From NCBI RefSeq assembly GCF_001659705.1, contig NZ_CP015971.1, positions 372,001 to 436,000 on the forward strand: a stretch of DNA of 64,000 bases, given 5' to 3'. Shown one piece after another: positions 26,945 through 36,977 of this stretch. This stretch comes from Arachidicoccus sp. BS20. GTDB lineage: Bacteria; Bacteroidota; Bacteroidia; Chitinophagales; Chitinophagaceae. Position numbers and translations under genes: made by a program. The notes below the pieces were generated by a model. That model worked only from the letters and a program-made list of their open reading frames with translations, had not been told where the DNA came from and did no database searches. The stretch's first letter is position 1. Every line of letters begins with the position of its first letter.

Positions 26945-27222
26945 TGTATCAAGTTGTTCTACAGTCCGAAGCCATATCGGATATGCAAGATGCTTATGAT
27001 TGGTATGAAGAACAAAGAACCGGTTTAGGAAATGAGTTCGTGGAAGAAGTAGAAATATCTTTAGAAAAAATCAGTGAGCATCCCGAATATTACAGTTATG
27101 TCAATGATATTTACAGACGGATTAAAACCAACAGATTTCCATATTTGATTATTTACGAAATCGAAAACAATACCGTTTTTGTCAATAGCATTATGCACGG
27201 AATGAGAAATTCAAAATATTAA
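26944..27222 (+). CDS. ParE/RelE-type toxin
   Basis: The 92-residue protein has the ParE/RelE fold signature: VLQSEAISDMQDAYDWYEEQ, then GLGNEFVEEVEISLEKISEH, YYSYVNDIYRRIKTNRFPYL, IIYEIENNTVFVNSIMHGMR. ParE toxins poison gyrase while RelE toxins cut mRNA; the sequence reads closer to ParE. I start at 26944 because it is coupled to the antitoxin stop; the upstream in-frame ATG at 26902 lies inside the antitoxin gene. Confidence 0.88.
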   Translation: MYQVVLQSEAISDMQDAYDWYEEQRTGLGNEFVEEVEISLEKISEHPEYYSYVNDIYRRIKTNRFPYLIIYEIENNTVFVNSIMHGMRNSKY

Positions 27223-27225
27223 TGT

Positions 27226-27894
27226 ATGTCCGCAACAATTCATAAACAAACACTCCAATTTCTCACAGCGTTAAAAAAGCACAACGACCGCGATTGGTTT
27301 CATGCCAACAAAGAAAAGTATGATTTAGCGAAGGGAAATTTTCATCAGTTTGTAGATGCAATGCTCAAAGAACTGGGAAAGTTTGAACCATACATTGCAG
27401 AACTGAATGCAAAAGATTGCGTGTTCCGCATCAATCGCGACATTCGTTTTTCAAAAGACAAATCGCCGTACAAAACCAATTTCGGCGCGCTGCTTTCCGG
27501 CAAAATGAATATGGCAAAATCCGCGTATTATTTGCACATCGAGCCGAACGGTTCTTTTCTCGCAGGCGGCATTCATTTACCCGAACCGAAAGTTTTAAAA
27601 GCAATCAGGCAGGAAATTGTATATAATTCGGAAGCATTTTCCAATATCATCAATGAGAAAATTTTTAAAAAATATTACGCGCTTGAGAATGAAAAATTAT
27701 CCAAAGTTCCGCAAGGTTTTGATAAAGAACATCCTTTGGCAGAATACCTGAAACACAAGGAAATGATTGCCATTCATTATGTAAAAGATGAAGATGTTCT
27801 TTCCGAAAAATTTCTTTCTTATGCCGCGAATGCGTTGAAAGCATTACAACCTTTTAATCATTTTTTGAACGATGCAATAAGTGATGTTTCATGA
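27226..27894 (+). CDS. DUF2461 family protein
   Basis: The 222-residue protein matches the DUF2461 (TIGR02453) family: LKKHNDRDWFHANKEKYDLA, FRINRDIRFSKDKSPYKTNF, and GSFLAGGIHLPEPKVLKAIR. These proteins are found widely in bacteria and plants but have no known function. It starts 3 bases after the toxin stop. Its stop overlaps the next gene by 4 bases (ATGA). Confidence 0.9.
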   Translation: MSATIHKQTLQFLTALKKHNDRDWFHANKEKYDLAKGNFHQFVDAMLKELGKFEPYIAELNAKDCVFRINRDIRFSKDKSPYKTNFGALLSGKMNMAKSAYYLHIEPNGSFLAGGIHLPEPKVLKAIRQEIVYNSEAFSNIINEKIFKKYYALENEKLSKVPQGFDKEHPLAEYLKHKEMIAIHYVKDEDVLSEKFLSYAANALKALQPFNHFLNDAISDVS

Positions 27895-29054
27895 TGCGTA
27901 CTCTATTTATTTTATTATTTTTCTGCGCAAACATTTGCCACTCACAAACTTCATCCTTAATCGCTAATGGCAGCAGATGCTATGAAATTACAGCATCCTT
28001 TATATCAAAAAATAAAGTAATTGCTGTATGGATGGGAGCAAGACCTTCAAAAACCATATTTGATACACAACACACAGGCGATTTTTGTGTGGCATATTCC
28101 GTATCAAATGATTTTGGTAAAACATGGCAATCCAAGAAGATTATTGACAAAGCAGGCACACTTATTATAGGAAATCCCACTTTGACAACCGATTCTTTAG
28201 GTAACACGTTTTTGGCATTGATGCGCGTTGATAGTAGTTTCTTTTCAAGCGATATTGCGGTTTATAAACTTAATAATACAACTAACGAATTTGCATTAAC
28301 CTCAATCCCTGTACATTCCGACAACACACTTTTGGACTAGCCCGCAATAAGTTTTCACAAAGGAATATGTTATTTATCTTATGTTCAATACAATAAAATG
28401 CTGGACACAGGTTTTGTACAAATACAGACTTCTAAAGACGATTGTAAAACTTGGTCAGCTCAATATTCGCCGTCAATCAACAGAAATACTATTTTTTTAG
28501 GCGCATCACTAAATAATTCGGAAAATGGATTATTATTTTCCGTAGGCTCGTATTGGAAAGGCAATATTTATTTTACAAATAATTTAAACGAGGATAATAT
28601 CAAACCAATTGCACAAATATCTGATTCGCTTATAAGCGCAATGACGGTTCTTGCAAACAACAAAGAAAATATTGCAATCGGTTGGCAAAAACCGCATCAT
28701 ATAAATGAGCTGTATATCAGTTACAGTAACAATAAAGGTAAGAATTGGAGTGCGCCGATATTACTTGCAAAACATGGCGCATTATTGACTATTAACTTTG
28801 ACAAAAAGGATAATTTACGTTGTATCTATGACGATTTTGAGAACAATCATTTCTCCGTAATACATGAAATTATTTCTTTTACTAAAGGAAATATAAACCG
28901 AACAAAAAGATTCATTAAAGTTCCAACCGAAGAACATTACAAAGATTATATTGGTGCATTTCAACAAATAATTTATTCATCAGACAATAAAAAAGGTTTA
29001 GCATTTTGGATAGATTTTTCTGACAACAATAAGTTGTATTGCACTCCTATCTAA
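27891..29054 (+). pseudogene. BNR/sialidase-like exported protein interrupted by an in-frame TAG
   Basis: Two reading frames, 27891-28340 and 28398-29054, are in the same frame and separated only by a TAG at 28338-28340. The sense continues on both sides: PVHSDNTLLD, stop, PAISFHKGICYLSYVQYN. Sialidase/BNR proteins have Asp-Lys-Pro at this point, so the stop probably replaced AAG. The N-terminus is a signal peptide (RTLFILLFFCANICHSQ); BNR repeats follow (SNDFGKTWQSKK, SKDDCKTWSAQY, SNNKGKNWSAPI). Whole length would be 387 residues. Either a fresh nonsense mutation or, less likely, a read-through. Confidence 0.75.
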
Positions 29055-29126
29055 ACTCTTAATCTACATTATTGGAAACACCTCTCTGCCCGTCGCATCT
29101 TTGCATTCAAAAAAGGAAAATACGAT

Positions 29127-29849
29127 ATGGCAAAGACAATCTTACATAAAGCCGACACAAGAGGGCACGCCAATCACGGTTGGCTCAACAGTTATCACAC
29201 ATTCAGTTTTGCGAATTATTATAATCCCGAAAGAGTACACTTCGGCGTGCTCCGCGTATTGAACGACGATACGGTTTCTCAGGGAATGGGCTTCGGCGCG
29301 CATCCGCACGAAAATATGGAAATTATCAGCATTCCGCTCGAAGGCGATTTGGAACATAAGGACAGCATGGGCAACACAGCCGTTATCCGCAAAGGCGATA
29401 TTCAGGCAATGAGTGCAGGAACCGGAATTTATCACAGCGAATACAACAGGAATAAAGACGAACAGGTAAAATTTTTACAAATATGGATTTTCCCCAACAA
29501 GGAAAATGTAACGCCGCGTTATGACCAAATTACGCTGAACGCTGACGACAGATATAATAAATTGCAACAAATCCTCTCTCCTAATGCCGGCGATGAAGGC
29601 GTATGGATTCATCAGGATGCATGGTTTCACATGGGGAAATTTGACAGAGGTTTTTCAGCCGAATACAAATTGAAAAAGCATGGCAACGGCATTTACGCAT
29701 TTGTAATTAAAGGAGATTTTTCTGTTAATGGAAACGTGTTAAACGAAAGAGACGGGTTGGGAATTTGGGATACAGACAAAATCGATATTACGGCAAATGC
29801 GCAAGACGCGGAAATTCTGTTAATGGAAGTTCCGATGAACTTAAATTAA
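29127..29849 (+). CDS. Pirin family protein
   Basis: The 240-residue bicupin has the pirin metal-binding motif (FGAHPHENMEIISIPLEGDL, then EHKDSMGN), the start ADTRGHANHGWLNSYHTFSF, and a C-terminal cupin. Pirins bind Fe(II); YhaK/YhhW-type members act as quercetinases or redox-linked regulators. The exact role is not clear. It is followed by a strong terminator. Confidence 0.9.
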   Translation: MAKTILHKADTRGHANHGWLNSYHTFSFANYYNPERVHFGVLRVLNDDTVSQGMGFGAHPHENMEIISIPLEGDLEHKDSMGNTAVIRKGDIQAMSAGTGIYHSEYNRNKDEQVKFLQIWIFPNKENVTPRYDQITLNADDRYNKLQQILSPNAGDEGVWIHQDAWFHMGKFDRGFSAEYKLKKHGNGIYAFVIKGDFSVNGNVLNERDGLGIWDTDKIDITANAQDAEILLMEVPMNLN

Positions 29850-29874
29850 AAATACCTACAACCGAATGAGATAG

Positions 29875-29903
29875 CCGATGATTCTTGAAATCATCGGTTT
29901 TTT
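29875..29903 (+). terminator. Rho-independent terminator after pirin gene
   Basis: CCGATGATT (29875-29883) pairs with AATCATCGG (29889-29897), loop CTTGA, then six Ts. It starts 26 bases past the pirin stop. Confidence 0.85.
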
Positions 29904-29914
29904 ATTTTCTTTTC

Positions 29915-30005
29915 TCGCAGAAGACGCTGATTAAAAACACGTAGATATTCGCTGATTTTTCTGTGCGAATCTGCGAAACAAATCTGCGTTCATCTGCGGG
30001 AAAAT
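29915..30005. repeat. Intergenic repeat of the 'cgcagat..gctgat' family
   Basis: Repeated words (CGCAGAAGACGCTGATT, TTCGCTGATTTTTCTGTGCG, AATCTGCGAAACAAATCTGC) run through this stretch, a type of dispersed extragenic repeat I recognise from Bacteroidota genomes. A related stretch occurs at 49355-49448. Apart from this and the terminator, the 325-base gap before dnaK holds only the promoter candidate below. Confidence 0.5.
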
Positions 30006-30114
30006 CTTACAAAATGTCAATCATTTTCACTCCCACATGACATTATTCAACTTTTTTAATATCTGAAATCAACAAACCTTTACCAAACTGTCATTTTTGC
30101 ATAGCAATTACCTG

Positions 30115-30130
30115 TGGCACAATGATTGAC
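30115..30130 (+). promoter_or_regulatory. Weak sigma-54-like -24/-12 element before dnaK
   Basis: TGGCAC, five bases, then TTGAC resembles the sigma-54 consensus TGGCAC-N5-TTGC except that the second GC is GA. It lies 45 bases before the dnaK ATG. The mismatch at an invariant base makes this a weak candidate. Confidence 0.25.
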
Positions 30131-30174
30131 TATTTGTTAGAAAATCTTTTTAAAAAATTAAATATCAATATACA

Positions 30175-32079
30175 ATGGGAAAAATTATAGGAATTGACTT
30201 AGGAACAACCAACAGCTGCGTTGCCGTAATGGAAGGTAACGAACCTGTGGTAATTGCCAACGACGAGGGGCGCCGTACCACGCCGTCGGTCGTGGCATTT
30301 TTGAAAAACGGCGAGCGTAAAGTGGGCGATCCCGCAAAGCGCCAGGCGATTACCAATCCGCAAAACACCATCATGAGTGTAAAGCGTTTTATGGGTCGCA
30401 AGTTTGATGAAGTTGGCAACGAAATCACGCATTTCAGCTACAAAGTAGTGAAAGGCGACAACAATACCGTGCGCGTGGATATTGACGGTCGTCAATATAC
30501 GCCGCAGGAAATTTCCGCAATGGTTTTACAGAAAATGAAAAAAACGGCGGAAGATTATTTGGGGCAGGAAGTAACAGAAGCCGTGATTACGGTTCCTGCA
30601 TACTTCAACGATGCACAACGCCAGGCAACGAAAGAAGCAGGCGAAATCGCAGGTTTAAATGTGCGCAGAATAGTGAATGAACCCACAGCCGCAGCGTTGG
30701 CTTACGGTTTGGACAAAGGCGGTAAGGAACATAAAATTGCCGTGTTCGATTTGGGCGGAGGTACATTCGATATTTCCATCTTGGATTTGGGCGACGGTGT
30801 GTTTGAAGTAAAATCAACCAACGGCGATACGCATCTTGGCGGCGATGATTTTGATAAAGTAATTATGGATTGGCTCGCTGACGAATTTAAAAGCGATGAG
30901 GGCATTGACCTGCGCAAAGACCCGATGGCTTTGCAACGTTTGAAAGAAGCAGCGGAAAAAGCAAAAGTCGAATTGTCCTCTTCTACCGAAACGGAAATCA
31001 ATTTGCCTTACATCACGGCAGTTGATGGCGTGCCTAAACACTTAGTGAAAAAACTAAGCCGTGCCAAATTTGAGCAATTGAGCGACAGTCTTTTTGAAAG
31101 ATGTTTGAAACCTTGTGAAGCTGCGTTGAAAGATGCAGGTTACAGCACAAGCGATATTGACGAAGTAATTCTTGTCGGTGGTTCTACTCGTATTCCGAAA
31201 GTACAGGAAATTGTAGAAAAATTCTTCGGTAAGAAACCGCATAAAGGTGTGAATCCCGATGAAGTAGTTGCAATTGGTGCAGCTATTCAGGGCGCAGTTT
31301 TAACAGGCGAAGTGAAAGATGTATTGTTGCTGGACGTTACGCCTTTGACTTTAGGTATCGAAACAATGGGCAGCGTAATGACGCCTATGATTCCTGCGAA
31401 CACAACTATTCCGTCAAAGAAAACGGAAGTATTTTCAACAGCAAGCGACAATCAACCGGGCGTACAAATTCATATTCTGCAAGGCGAACGTTCTATGGCG
31501 AAAGACAATAAAAGTTTGGGCGTATTTAACTTAGACGGCATTCCGCCTGCACCGCGCGGCGTTCCGCAAATCGAAGTAACTTTTGATATTGACGCCAACG
31601 GTATTTTGCACGTAAGCGCGAAAGACAAAGGCACAGGCAAGGAACAAAAAATCCGTATTGAAGCAGGTAGCGGTTTGAGCAAAGATGAAATCGAAAAGAT
31701 GAAAGCGGAAGCTAAAGCCAACGAATCTGCCGATAAAGCTGAACGCGAAAAAGTAGATAAACTGAACCAAGCCGACAGCCTGATTTTCCAAACGGAAAAA
31801 CAACTGAAAGAGTTTGGCGATAAAATTCCTGCGGATAAAAAAGGCGCTATCGAAACTGCGTTGAACAACTTGAAAGAAGCGCACAAATCGCAGAATATTG
31901 CATCTGTTGATACATCTCTCGAAGCGTTGAATGCCGCATGGACAGCCGCAAGCGAAGACATTTACAAAGCGCAGCAAGACGGCGGGGATGCTTCTGCAAA
32001 CGCAACGACAGACACCGGTTCTTCTCAACAAAGCAGCGGCGATAATGTAACCGATGCAGAGTTTGAAGAAGTGAAGTAA
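30175..32079 (+). CDS. dnaK: Chaperone DnaK (Hsp70)
   Basis: The 634-residue Hsp70 begins [20 protein letters not shown] and shows the ATPase motifs ([59 protein letters not shown]), the linker with [16 protein letters not shown], a substrate-binding domain and the C-terminal EEV-type end (AEFEEVK). It folds and protects cytoplasmic proteins with DnaJ and GrpE. Neither dnaJ nor grpE is adjacent. It ends in a terminator; see the separate entry for the weak upstream promoter candidate. Confidence 0.97.
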   Translation: MGKIIGIDLGTTNSCVAVMEGNEPVVIANDEGRRTTPSVVAFLKNGERKVGDPAKRQAITNPQNTIMSVKRFMGRKFDEVGNEITHFSYKVVKGDNNTVRVDIDGRQYTPQEISAMVLQKMKKTAEDYLGQEVTEAVITVPAYFNDAQRQATKEAGEIAGLNVRRIVNEPTAAALAYGLDKGGKEHKIAVFDLGGGTFDISILDLGDGVFEVKSTNGDTHLGGDDFDKVIMDWLADEFKSDEGIDLRKDPMALQRLKEAAEKAKVELSSSTETEINLPYITAVDGVPKHLVKKLSRAKFEQLSDSLFERCLKPCEAALKDAGYSTSDIDEVILVGGSTRIPKVQEIVEKFFGKKPHKGVNPDEVVAIGAAIQGAVLTGEVKDVLLLDVTPLTLGIETMGSVMTPMIPANTTIPSKKTEVFSTASDNQPGVQIHILQGERSMAKDNKSLGVFNLDGIPPAPRGVPQIEVTFDIDANGILHVSAKDKGTGKEQKIRIEAGSGLSKDEIEKMKAEAKANESADKAEREKVDKLNQADSLIFQTEKQLKEFGDKIPADKKGAIETALNNLKEAHKSQNIASVDTSLEALNAAWTAASEDIYKAQQDGGDASANATTDTGSSQQSSGDNVTDAEFEEVK

Positions 32080-32103
32080 GTTTGAAATAAGAAATATTAA
32101 ATG

Positions 32104-32135
32104 AAAAGCGGGTTGAAATTTCAACTCGCTTTTTT
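32104..32135 (+). terminator. Rho-independent terminator after dnaK
   Basis: AAAAGCGGGTTGAAA (32104-32118) pairs with TTTCAACTCGCTTTT (32119-32133) with one G/T mismatch, then further Ts. It starts 24 bases past the dnaK stop. Confidence 0.85.
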
Positions 32136-32164
32136 GTATTTTTATACCAAACTAAAACAAAAAA

Positions 32165-32497
32165 ATGGACACAACACTCATTACCACAAGCACAACTTTG
32201 GAAGGCTATAATGTGGTAAAACAATTAGGGCTTGTACGCGGCATCACAGTTCGTTCGAGAAGCGTGTTCGGAAATTTTGCAGGCGGCATTCAAAGTCTGT
32301 TTGGCGGAAAGCTTAGTGTTTTCACGGAACTCTGCGAAAAAACAAGAGAAGAAGCCTTGGACTTAATGATTGAACACGCACGGCAATTAGGCGCCAATGC
32401 CGTTATCAATATGCGCTACGATGCCAACGAAGTAATGAATGGAATTACCGAAGTGCTTGCGTATGGAACGGCTGTTGTGGTTGAAGAAGTGAAATAA
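32165..32497 (+). CDS. YbjQ / UPF0145 family protein
   Basis: The 110-residue protein matches the YbjQ-like heavy-metal-binding fold: TTSTTLEGYNVVKQLGLVRG, RSRSVFGNFAGGIQSLFGG, LDLMIEHARQLGANAVINM, RYDANEV. The family is pentameric and widespread, with no settled function. Monocistronic, placed between the dnaK terminator and glgB. Confidence 0.9.
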   Translation: MDTTLITTSTTLEGYNVVKQLGLVRGITVRSRSVFGNFAGGIQSLFGGKLSVFTELCEKTREEALDLMIEHARQLGANAVINMRYDANEVMNGITEVLAYGTAVVVEEVK

Positions 32498-32646
32498 GAT
32501 TTAGAAAAATTACTATTGAGTCGTTTATTATTTATTGGAACTCTGCCGACTTCATACCTTTTTAACCTGCCGGTTTCATGCAGTCTGTTTCTGTTGTTGC
32601 AATTCATAATTCATTCGTATCTTGCTTATTCATAATCTTTATAATC

Positions 32647-34599
32647 ATGAGTGAGCAAATGCCGCCGTACGAAGAACAATATTTTATCGATACATCCAAG
32701 CCTGTATGGAACTATTCTTTGTTTACAGATGATGATATAAAATCTTATCAATACGGTACGCATTGCAGACTGTATAAGTTATTTGGAAATAAACAAATTA
32801 CTGTCCTTAACACGCCGGGAACATATTTTGCTGTATGGGCGCCAAATGCCCGATACGTCTCGGTTATAGGAGATTTTAACCATTGGAATAAAGATGCCCA
32901 CAAATTAATTGTTCGTCAGGATTCTTCCGGTATTTGGGAAGGATTTATTCCGAATGTTGCAGTGGACGAATTGTACAAATACTGCATCATTACCGCAGAT
33001 AATGAAACGCTTTACAAAGCCGACCCTTTTGCTAACTTTGCAGAGAAACGTCCTAAAACGGCATCTATTACTCATACCTTAAATTACAATTGGCAGGACG
33101 ATTTATGGATGAAGAAAAGAAAGAAAATCAATGCGCTCAATGCACCATTTTCCATATATGAAGTGCATCTTGCGAGTTGGATGCGACCCGATAAATACAA
33201 CGAAGAATCGTACAATACCTATCTCAACATGATTGATTTGCTTGTGCCTTATGTGAAAGAATTGGGGTTTACGCATGTTGAGTTTATGCCTGTGATGGAA
33301 CATCCTTTTGACGGAAGCTGGGGTTATCAGGGAACAGGATTTTTTGCCGCTACAAGCCGCTTCGGCAAACCTGAAGATTTAATGAAACTAATTGATACGT
33401 TGCATAACGAAAATATTGGTGTAATTCTCGATTGGGTGCCTTCGCATTTTCCTGCAGATGCTCACGGACTCTACCGTTTCGACGGCGAACACACTTATGA
33501 ATATGCCGATATGCGCAAGGGATTTCATCCCGACTGGAACTCGTATATTTTCAATTATTCACGTGGCGAGGTACGTAGTTTTTTGTTGAGCAGCGCCCAC
33601 TTTTGGTGCGACCGTTTTCATGCGGACGGGATACGTGTGGATGCCGTGAGTTCCGTACTGCGACTGGATTACAGCCGGGAAGAAGGGCAATGGGAAGCTA
33701 ATATTCATGGCGGCAACGGCAATCTTGAGGCAATTGATTTTATAAAGCTGCTGAACGAAACTTTATACCGGGATTTCCCCGATATACAAACTATTGCAGA
33801 AGAATCTACTGACTGGTCTAAAATAAGCAAACCAACATTTGAAGGAGGCATGGGTTTCGGTATGAAATGGATGATGGGCTGGATGCACGATACGCTGAAA
33901 TATTTTAAACGCGAGCCGGTTTATCGTCCGTATCATCAGAATGATATTACGTTCAGCATGGCGTATTTTTATGATGAAAATTTTATGCTGCCTTTGAGCC
34001 ACGACGAAGTCGTTCATGGTAAAAGCCCGATGCTCTACAAAATGCCCGGCGATGATTGGCAGAAGTTTGCCAACCTTCGTTTGTTGTATTCATATATGTT
34101 TCTGCATCCTGGGGCAAAGTTGTTGTTTATGGGCAATGAATTTGCAGCTACCGGGGAATGGAATTATAAGAGCGAACTGCAATGGGATTTGCTAATGTGG
34201 CAAAGTCATCAGGGCATGAAAGAGTGTGTAAAAGCGCTAAACAAATTGTACCGGGAAGAAAATGCTTTGTACGAAAAACAATTTGAACACGATGGCTTTG
34301 AATGGATAGACTTAAAGCATGAAAGCGAGGCTGTGCTTGCATTTAAGCGCAAAGGCTTGAAAGCCAAAGACGATATTTTGGTTATTTTAAATATGCTTCC
34401 CGAAGTGCGTTGGAATTGGAAAATTAATGTTTTCGGAAAAACAAAATGGACAGAAATTTTCAATAGCGACAGTCAACTTTTTTGGGGAACTGATGAAGTA
34501 TATAATCCCAATATTGACATGCAGGAAATAGATAAAGCCGCAAAATATTTTGAACTGAATGTACATTTGCCGGCGTTGAGTGCGGTTGTGTTGAAGTGA
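32647..34599 (+). CDS. glgB: 1,4-alpha-glucan branching enzyme
   Basis: Starting at the ATG at 32647 the enzyme has 650 residues: an N-terminal CBM48 domain (GTYFAVWAPNARYVSVIGDF, NHWN), a GH13 barrel with the catalytic Asp at 332 (GIRVDAVSSVL) and Glu at 385 (TIAEEST), and the third conserved Asp in LPLSHDEVVHG, then a small C-terminal beta domain. It makes alpha-1,6 branches in glycogen. The next upstream ATG (32578) would add 23 hydrophobic residues unlike the family, so I reject it. No other glg gene is nearby. Confidence 0.93.
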   Translation: MSEQMPPYEEQYFIDTSKPVWNYSLFTDDDIKSYQYGTHCRLYKLFGNKQITVLNTPGTYFAVWAPNARYVSVIGDFNHWNKDAHKLIVRQDSSGIWEGFIPNVAVDELYKYCIITADNETLYKADPFANFAEKRPKTASITHTLNYNWQDDLWMKKRKKINALNAPFSIYEVHLASWMRPDKYNEESYNTYLNMIDLLVPYVKELGFTHVEFMPVMEHPFDGSWGYQGTGFFAATSRFGKPEDLMKLIDTLHNENIGVILDWVPSHFPADAHGLYRFDGEHTYEYADMRKGFHPDWNSYIFNYSRGEVRSFLLSSAHFWCDRFHADGIRVDAVSSVLRLDYSREEGQWEANIHGGNGNLEAIDFIKLLNETLYRDFPDIQTIAEESTDWSKISKPTFEGGMGFGMKWMMGWMHDTLKYFKREPVYRPYHQNDITFSMAYFYDENFMLPLSHDEVVHGKSPMLYKMPGDDWQKFANLRLLYSYMFLHPGAKLLFMGNEFAATGEWNYKSELQWDLLMWQSHQGMKECVKALNKLYREENALYEKQFEHDGFEWIDLKHESEAVLAFKRKGLKAKDDILVILNMLPEVRWNWKINVFGKTKWTEIFNSDSQLFWGTDEVYNPNIDMQEIDKAAKYFELNVHLPALSAVVLK

Positions 34600-34671
34600 T
34601 AAGAACAACACGGCATCCGTCATTTCAACATAAGGAGAAATCTCAAAGACATTGAAAGTTAATTATTAAAA

Positions 34672-35262
34672 ATGAAAAAACTCTTCTTTATTCTTACCAC
34701 TATTTTATTAGTTTATGGTTGCACTTCGCATCATAAGTACACTAATCCTCATGTATTAATTACAACAAAACTCGGCGATATTGAAGTGGAATTATATCCA
34801 AAACAAGCGCCTAAAACCGTTGCCGCATTTTTGTCTTATGTTGATTCCGGATTGTATAGCAGCTCAAATTTTTATCGTGTATTGAACAGAGATAATCAGC
34901 CGTCCAATGCTTCGAAAGTAGAATTAATACAAGGCGGCATCTGGCAAACCAATCCTGCGAAATATGCAACACTCAAAGGCATTCCGCACGAAAGCACCAA
35001 GAAAACAGGGATTCTGCATAAAAACGGCACAATTTCTTTGGCACGTGAAGAGCCCGGCACGGCAACTTCGGAATTTTTTATCTGCATCGGCGACCAGCCG
35101 GGTTACGATTCCGGCGGTGTGAATAATCCTGACAAACTGGGTTATGCAGCATTCGGTCGTGTGGTAAAAGGGATGGATATTGTATTGCAGATTTATAACA
35201 GGAATGAGAATAATCAATACTTTGATCCGCCGATTCCGATTTATAGCATTAAGCATTTATAA
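34672..35262 (+). CDS. Cyclophilin-type peptidyl-prolyl isomerase, lipoprotein
   Basis: The 196-residue protein has a lipoprotein signal (KKLFFILTTILLVYGC) and a cyclophilin domain: VLITTKLGDIEVELYPKQAP, KTVAAFLSYVDSG, LYSSSNFYRVL, GTISLARE, TATSEFFICIGDQP, LGYAAFGRVVKGMDIVLQIY. It helps fold envelope proteins by isomerising prolyl bonds. Its stop codon region overlaps rlmB, tail to tail, by 6 bases. Confidence 0.9.
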   Translation: MKKLFFILTTILLVYGCTSHHKYTNPHVLITTKLGDIEVELYPKQAPKTVAAFLSYVDSGLYSSSNFYRVLNRDNQPSNASKVELIQGGIWQTNPAKYATLKGIPHESTKKTGILHKNGTISLAREEPGTATSEFFICIGDQPGYDSGGVNNPDKLGYAAFGRVVKGMDIVLQIYNRNENNQYFDPPIPIYSIKHL

Positions 35263-36021
35263 TCTTTGCTTCATCGCTTCATACAACGAAATACCTGTGG
35301 CAACAGAAACATTCAGCGAATCGAAATCGCTTTTCATGGGAATGGAAAATTTCTCGTCCGCAGCTTTTGAAATATAAGATTGAACACCGTTTTCTTCGCC
35401 GCCCATTACAATGCAGCAAGGTTCGGTAAAATCAATTTCAAATATTTTTTTCGAGGCATTCATTTCGCTCGTAAAAACTTTGATGCCGTTCAGATGCAGG
35501 TCATCAACGGCTTTCAGCAAACTGTTCACACGGCAAATCTGAATTTTTTCCAACGCGCCTGCGCTGCTTTTTACCGCGTCTTCGTGCAACGCGCCTACGC
35601 CTTTATCGGGAATGATAATCGCATGGACACCTGTACAGAGCGCACTCCGTGCAATCGCGCCAATGTTACGCACGTCCGTAACGCCATCGAGCATCAATAA
35701 TAACGGAACTTCGCCATTGCCGTTAATCCAATCAATCACTTGCTGCAAATCCTGATAAATAACCGATGACTTAAACGCAACTACACCCTGATGATTGATA
35801 TTGGTTAATTGGTTCAGCTTTTCATTTGGCACATATTGAATAGGAATATTGAGCTGTTTTGCTTTGTTGCGAATGTCATTAATGACATCGCCCGAAGCAT
35901 TTTTAAAGAGCAATATTTTATCGATGTTATCGCCGCTGCGCAAGGCTTCCAGCAAAGGATTGCGCCCCGCGATAATGTTTTTCTTGGATTGATAATTGTT
36001 GGTACTTTTCTTAAAAGACAT
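35257..36021 (-). CDS. rlmB: 23S rRNA (guanosine-2'-O-)-methyltransferase RlmB-like (SpoU family)
   Basis: The 254-residue protein (ATG at 36021, MSFKKSTN) has an N-terminal RNA substrate-binding domain with AGRNPLLEALRSGDNIDKIL and a SpoU C-terminus with the knotted SAM-binding motifs (LLMLDGVTDVRNIGAIARSA, IIIPDKGVGALHEDAVKSSA, CIVMGGEENGVQ, SDFDSLNVSVATGISLYEAM). It modifies G2251 in E. coli. The ATG at 36072 would add 17 residues outside the usual length. Confidence 0.88.
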   Translation of the reverse strand: MSFKKSTNNYQSKKNIIAGRNPLLEALRSGDNIDKILLFKNASGDVINDIRNKAKQLNIPIQYVPNEKLNQLTNINHQGVVAFKSSVIYQDLQQVIDWINGNGEVPLLLMLDGVTDVRNIGAIARSALCTGVHAIIIPDKGVGALHEDAVKSSAGALEKIQICRVNSLLKAVDDLHLNGIKVFTSEMNASKKIFEIDFTEPCCIVMGGEENGVQSYISKAADEKFSIPMKSDFDSLNVSVATGISLYEAMKQRL

Positions 36022-36140
36022 TGATTGAATTGATATAAAGTTGTTACACAAAATTGCACTAAGCAAATGCAAAGTTACATAAAGAATTCACTGCATAACT
36101 CCGTGAAAAAACTTTATAAACCTCTACGGATTAATTCTCT

Positions 36141-36962
36141 TTAACTAAACACAAAATTTTCTTCCGCTTTTGCAACGCTTCCATATTTCAGCAGCAATTC
36201 TTTCGCCTTTTGGTAATCATCAATATTGAGATTATTCATGAGCATTCTTGTTCCTCTGTCGATTAGTTTTTCATTCGTCAGTTGCATATTTACCATTTGA
36301 TTGTCGTGAACTTTGTTCAGGCGAATCATGGTAATGGTAGAAATCATATTCAGCACCAATTTTTGCGCAGTTCCGCTTTTCAATCTTGTACTTCCCGTCA
36401 AAAACTCCGCGCCTACAATTACTTCGACCGGATAGTCCGAAACCTGTGCCACATAAGCATTTGCGTTGCAAGTAATGCAGCCTGTGGCAATATTATTTTG
36501 TTTGCAATTTTCCAAGGCACCCAACACGTAAGGTGCGCCGCCGCTTGCGGTAAGCCCGATTACGAAATCTTTCGTAGATATTTTTTCATTCAGCAAATCC
36601 TGCCAGCCTTGTTCATAATCATCTTCTGCGTTTTCAACGGCATGGCGCAAAGCCGTTTCGCCACCGGCAATAATGCCGTTTATCAAATCTTCAGGTACGC
36701 CAAAAGTTGGCGGGCATTCGCTCGCATCCAACACACCAAGACGTCCGCTGGTGCCTGCACCGATATAAAACAAGCGACCGCCGAGCTGCAATTTTTCAAC
36801 TACTGCATTGATTAGTTTTTCTATCTGCGGAATGGCTTTTTGTACAGCTTTCGGCACGCATTCATCTTCTTTATTCATTCCCTCAAGCAAATCTTTCACG
36901 GGCATTTTTTCCAGGTGCCTGTACGGCGATGGTTGTTCTGTAACTCTGACATAATCTTGCAT
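36141..36962 (-). CDS. murQ: N-acetylmuramic acid 6-phosphate etherase
   Basis: The enzyme splits MurNAc-6-phosphate into GlcNAc-6-P and D-lactate during cell-wall recycling. The 273-residue SIS protein has the phrases GRLFYIGAGTSGRLGVLDAS, catalytic Glu82 in SECPPTFGVP, GLTASGGAPYVLGALENC and STRLKSGTAQKLVLNMISTI. It is slightly shorter than the E. coli enzyme (298) but normal for this phylum. It lies 15 bases downstream of hisH on the same strand. MurNAc kinase is not in the window. Confidence 0.93.
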   Translation of the reverse strand: MQDYVRVTEQPSPYRHLEKMPVKDLLEGMNKEDECVPKAVQKAIPQIEKLINAVVEKLQLGGRLFYIGAGTSGRLGVLDASECPPTFGVPEDLINGIIAGGETALRHAVENAEDDYEQGWQDLLNEKISTKDFVIGLTASGGAPYVLGALENCKQNNIATGCITCNANAYVAQVSDYPVEVIVGAEFLTGSTRLKSGTAQKLVLNMISTITMIRLNKVHDNQMVNMQLTNEKLIDRGTRMLMNNLNIDDYQKAKELLLKYGSVAKAEENFVFS

Positions 36963-36977
36963 AATCCTGCATTTAAT

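Noticed and set aside
30115-30130. Firm sigma-54 promoter for dnaK
   Set aside because: The second invariant GC is GA. Listed only as a weak feature.
36282-36815. Plus-strand frame of 177 codons inside murQ
   Set aside because: Antisense shadow of murQ.
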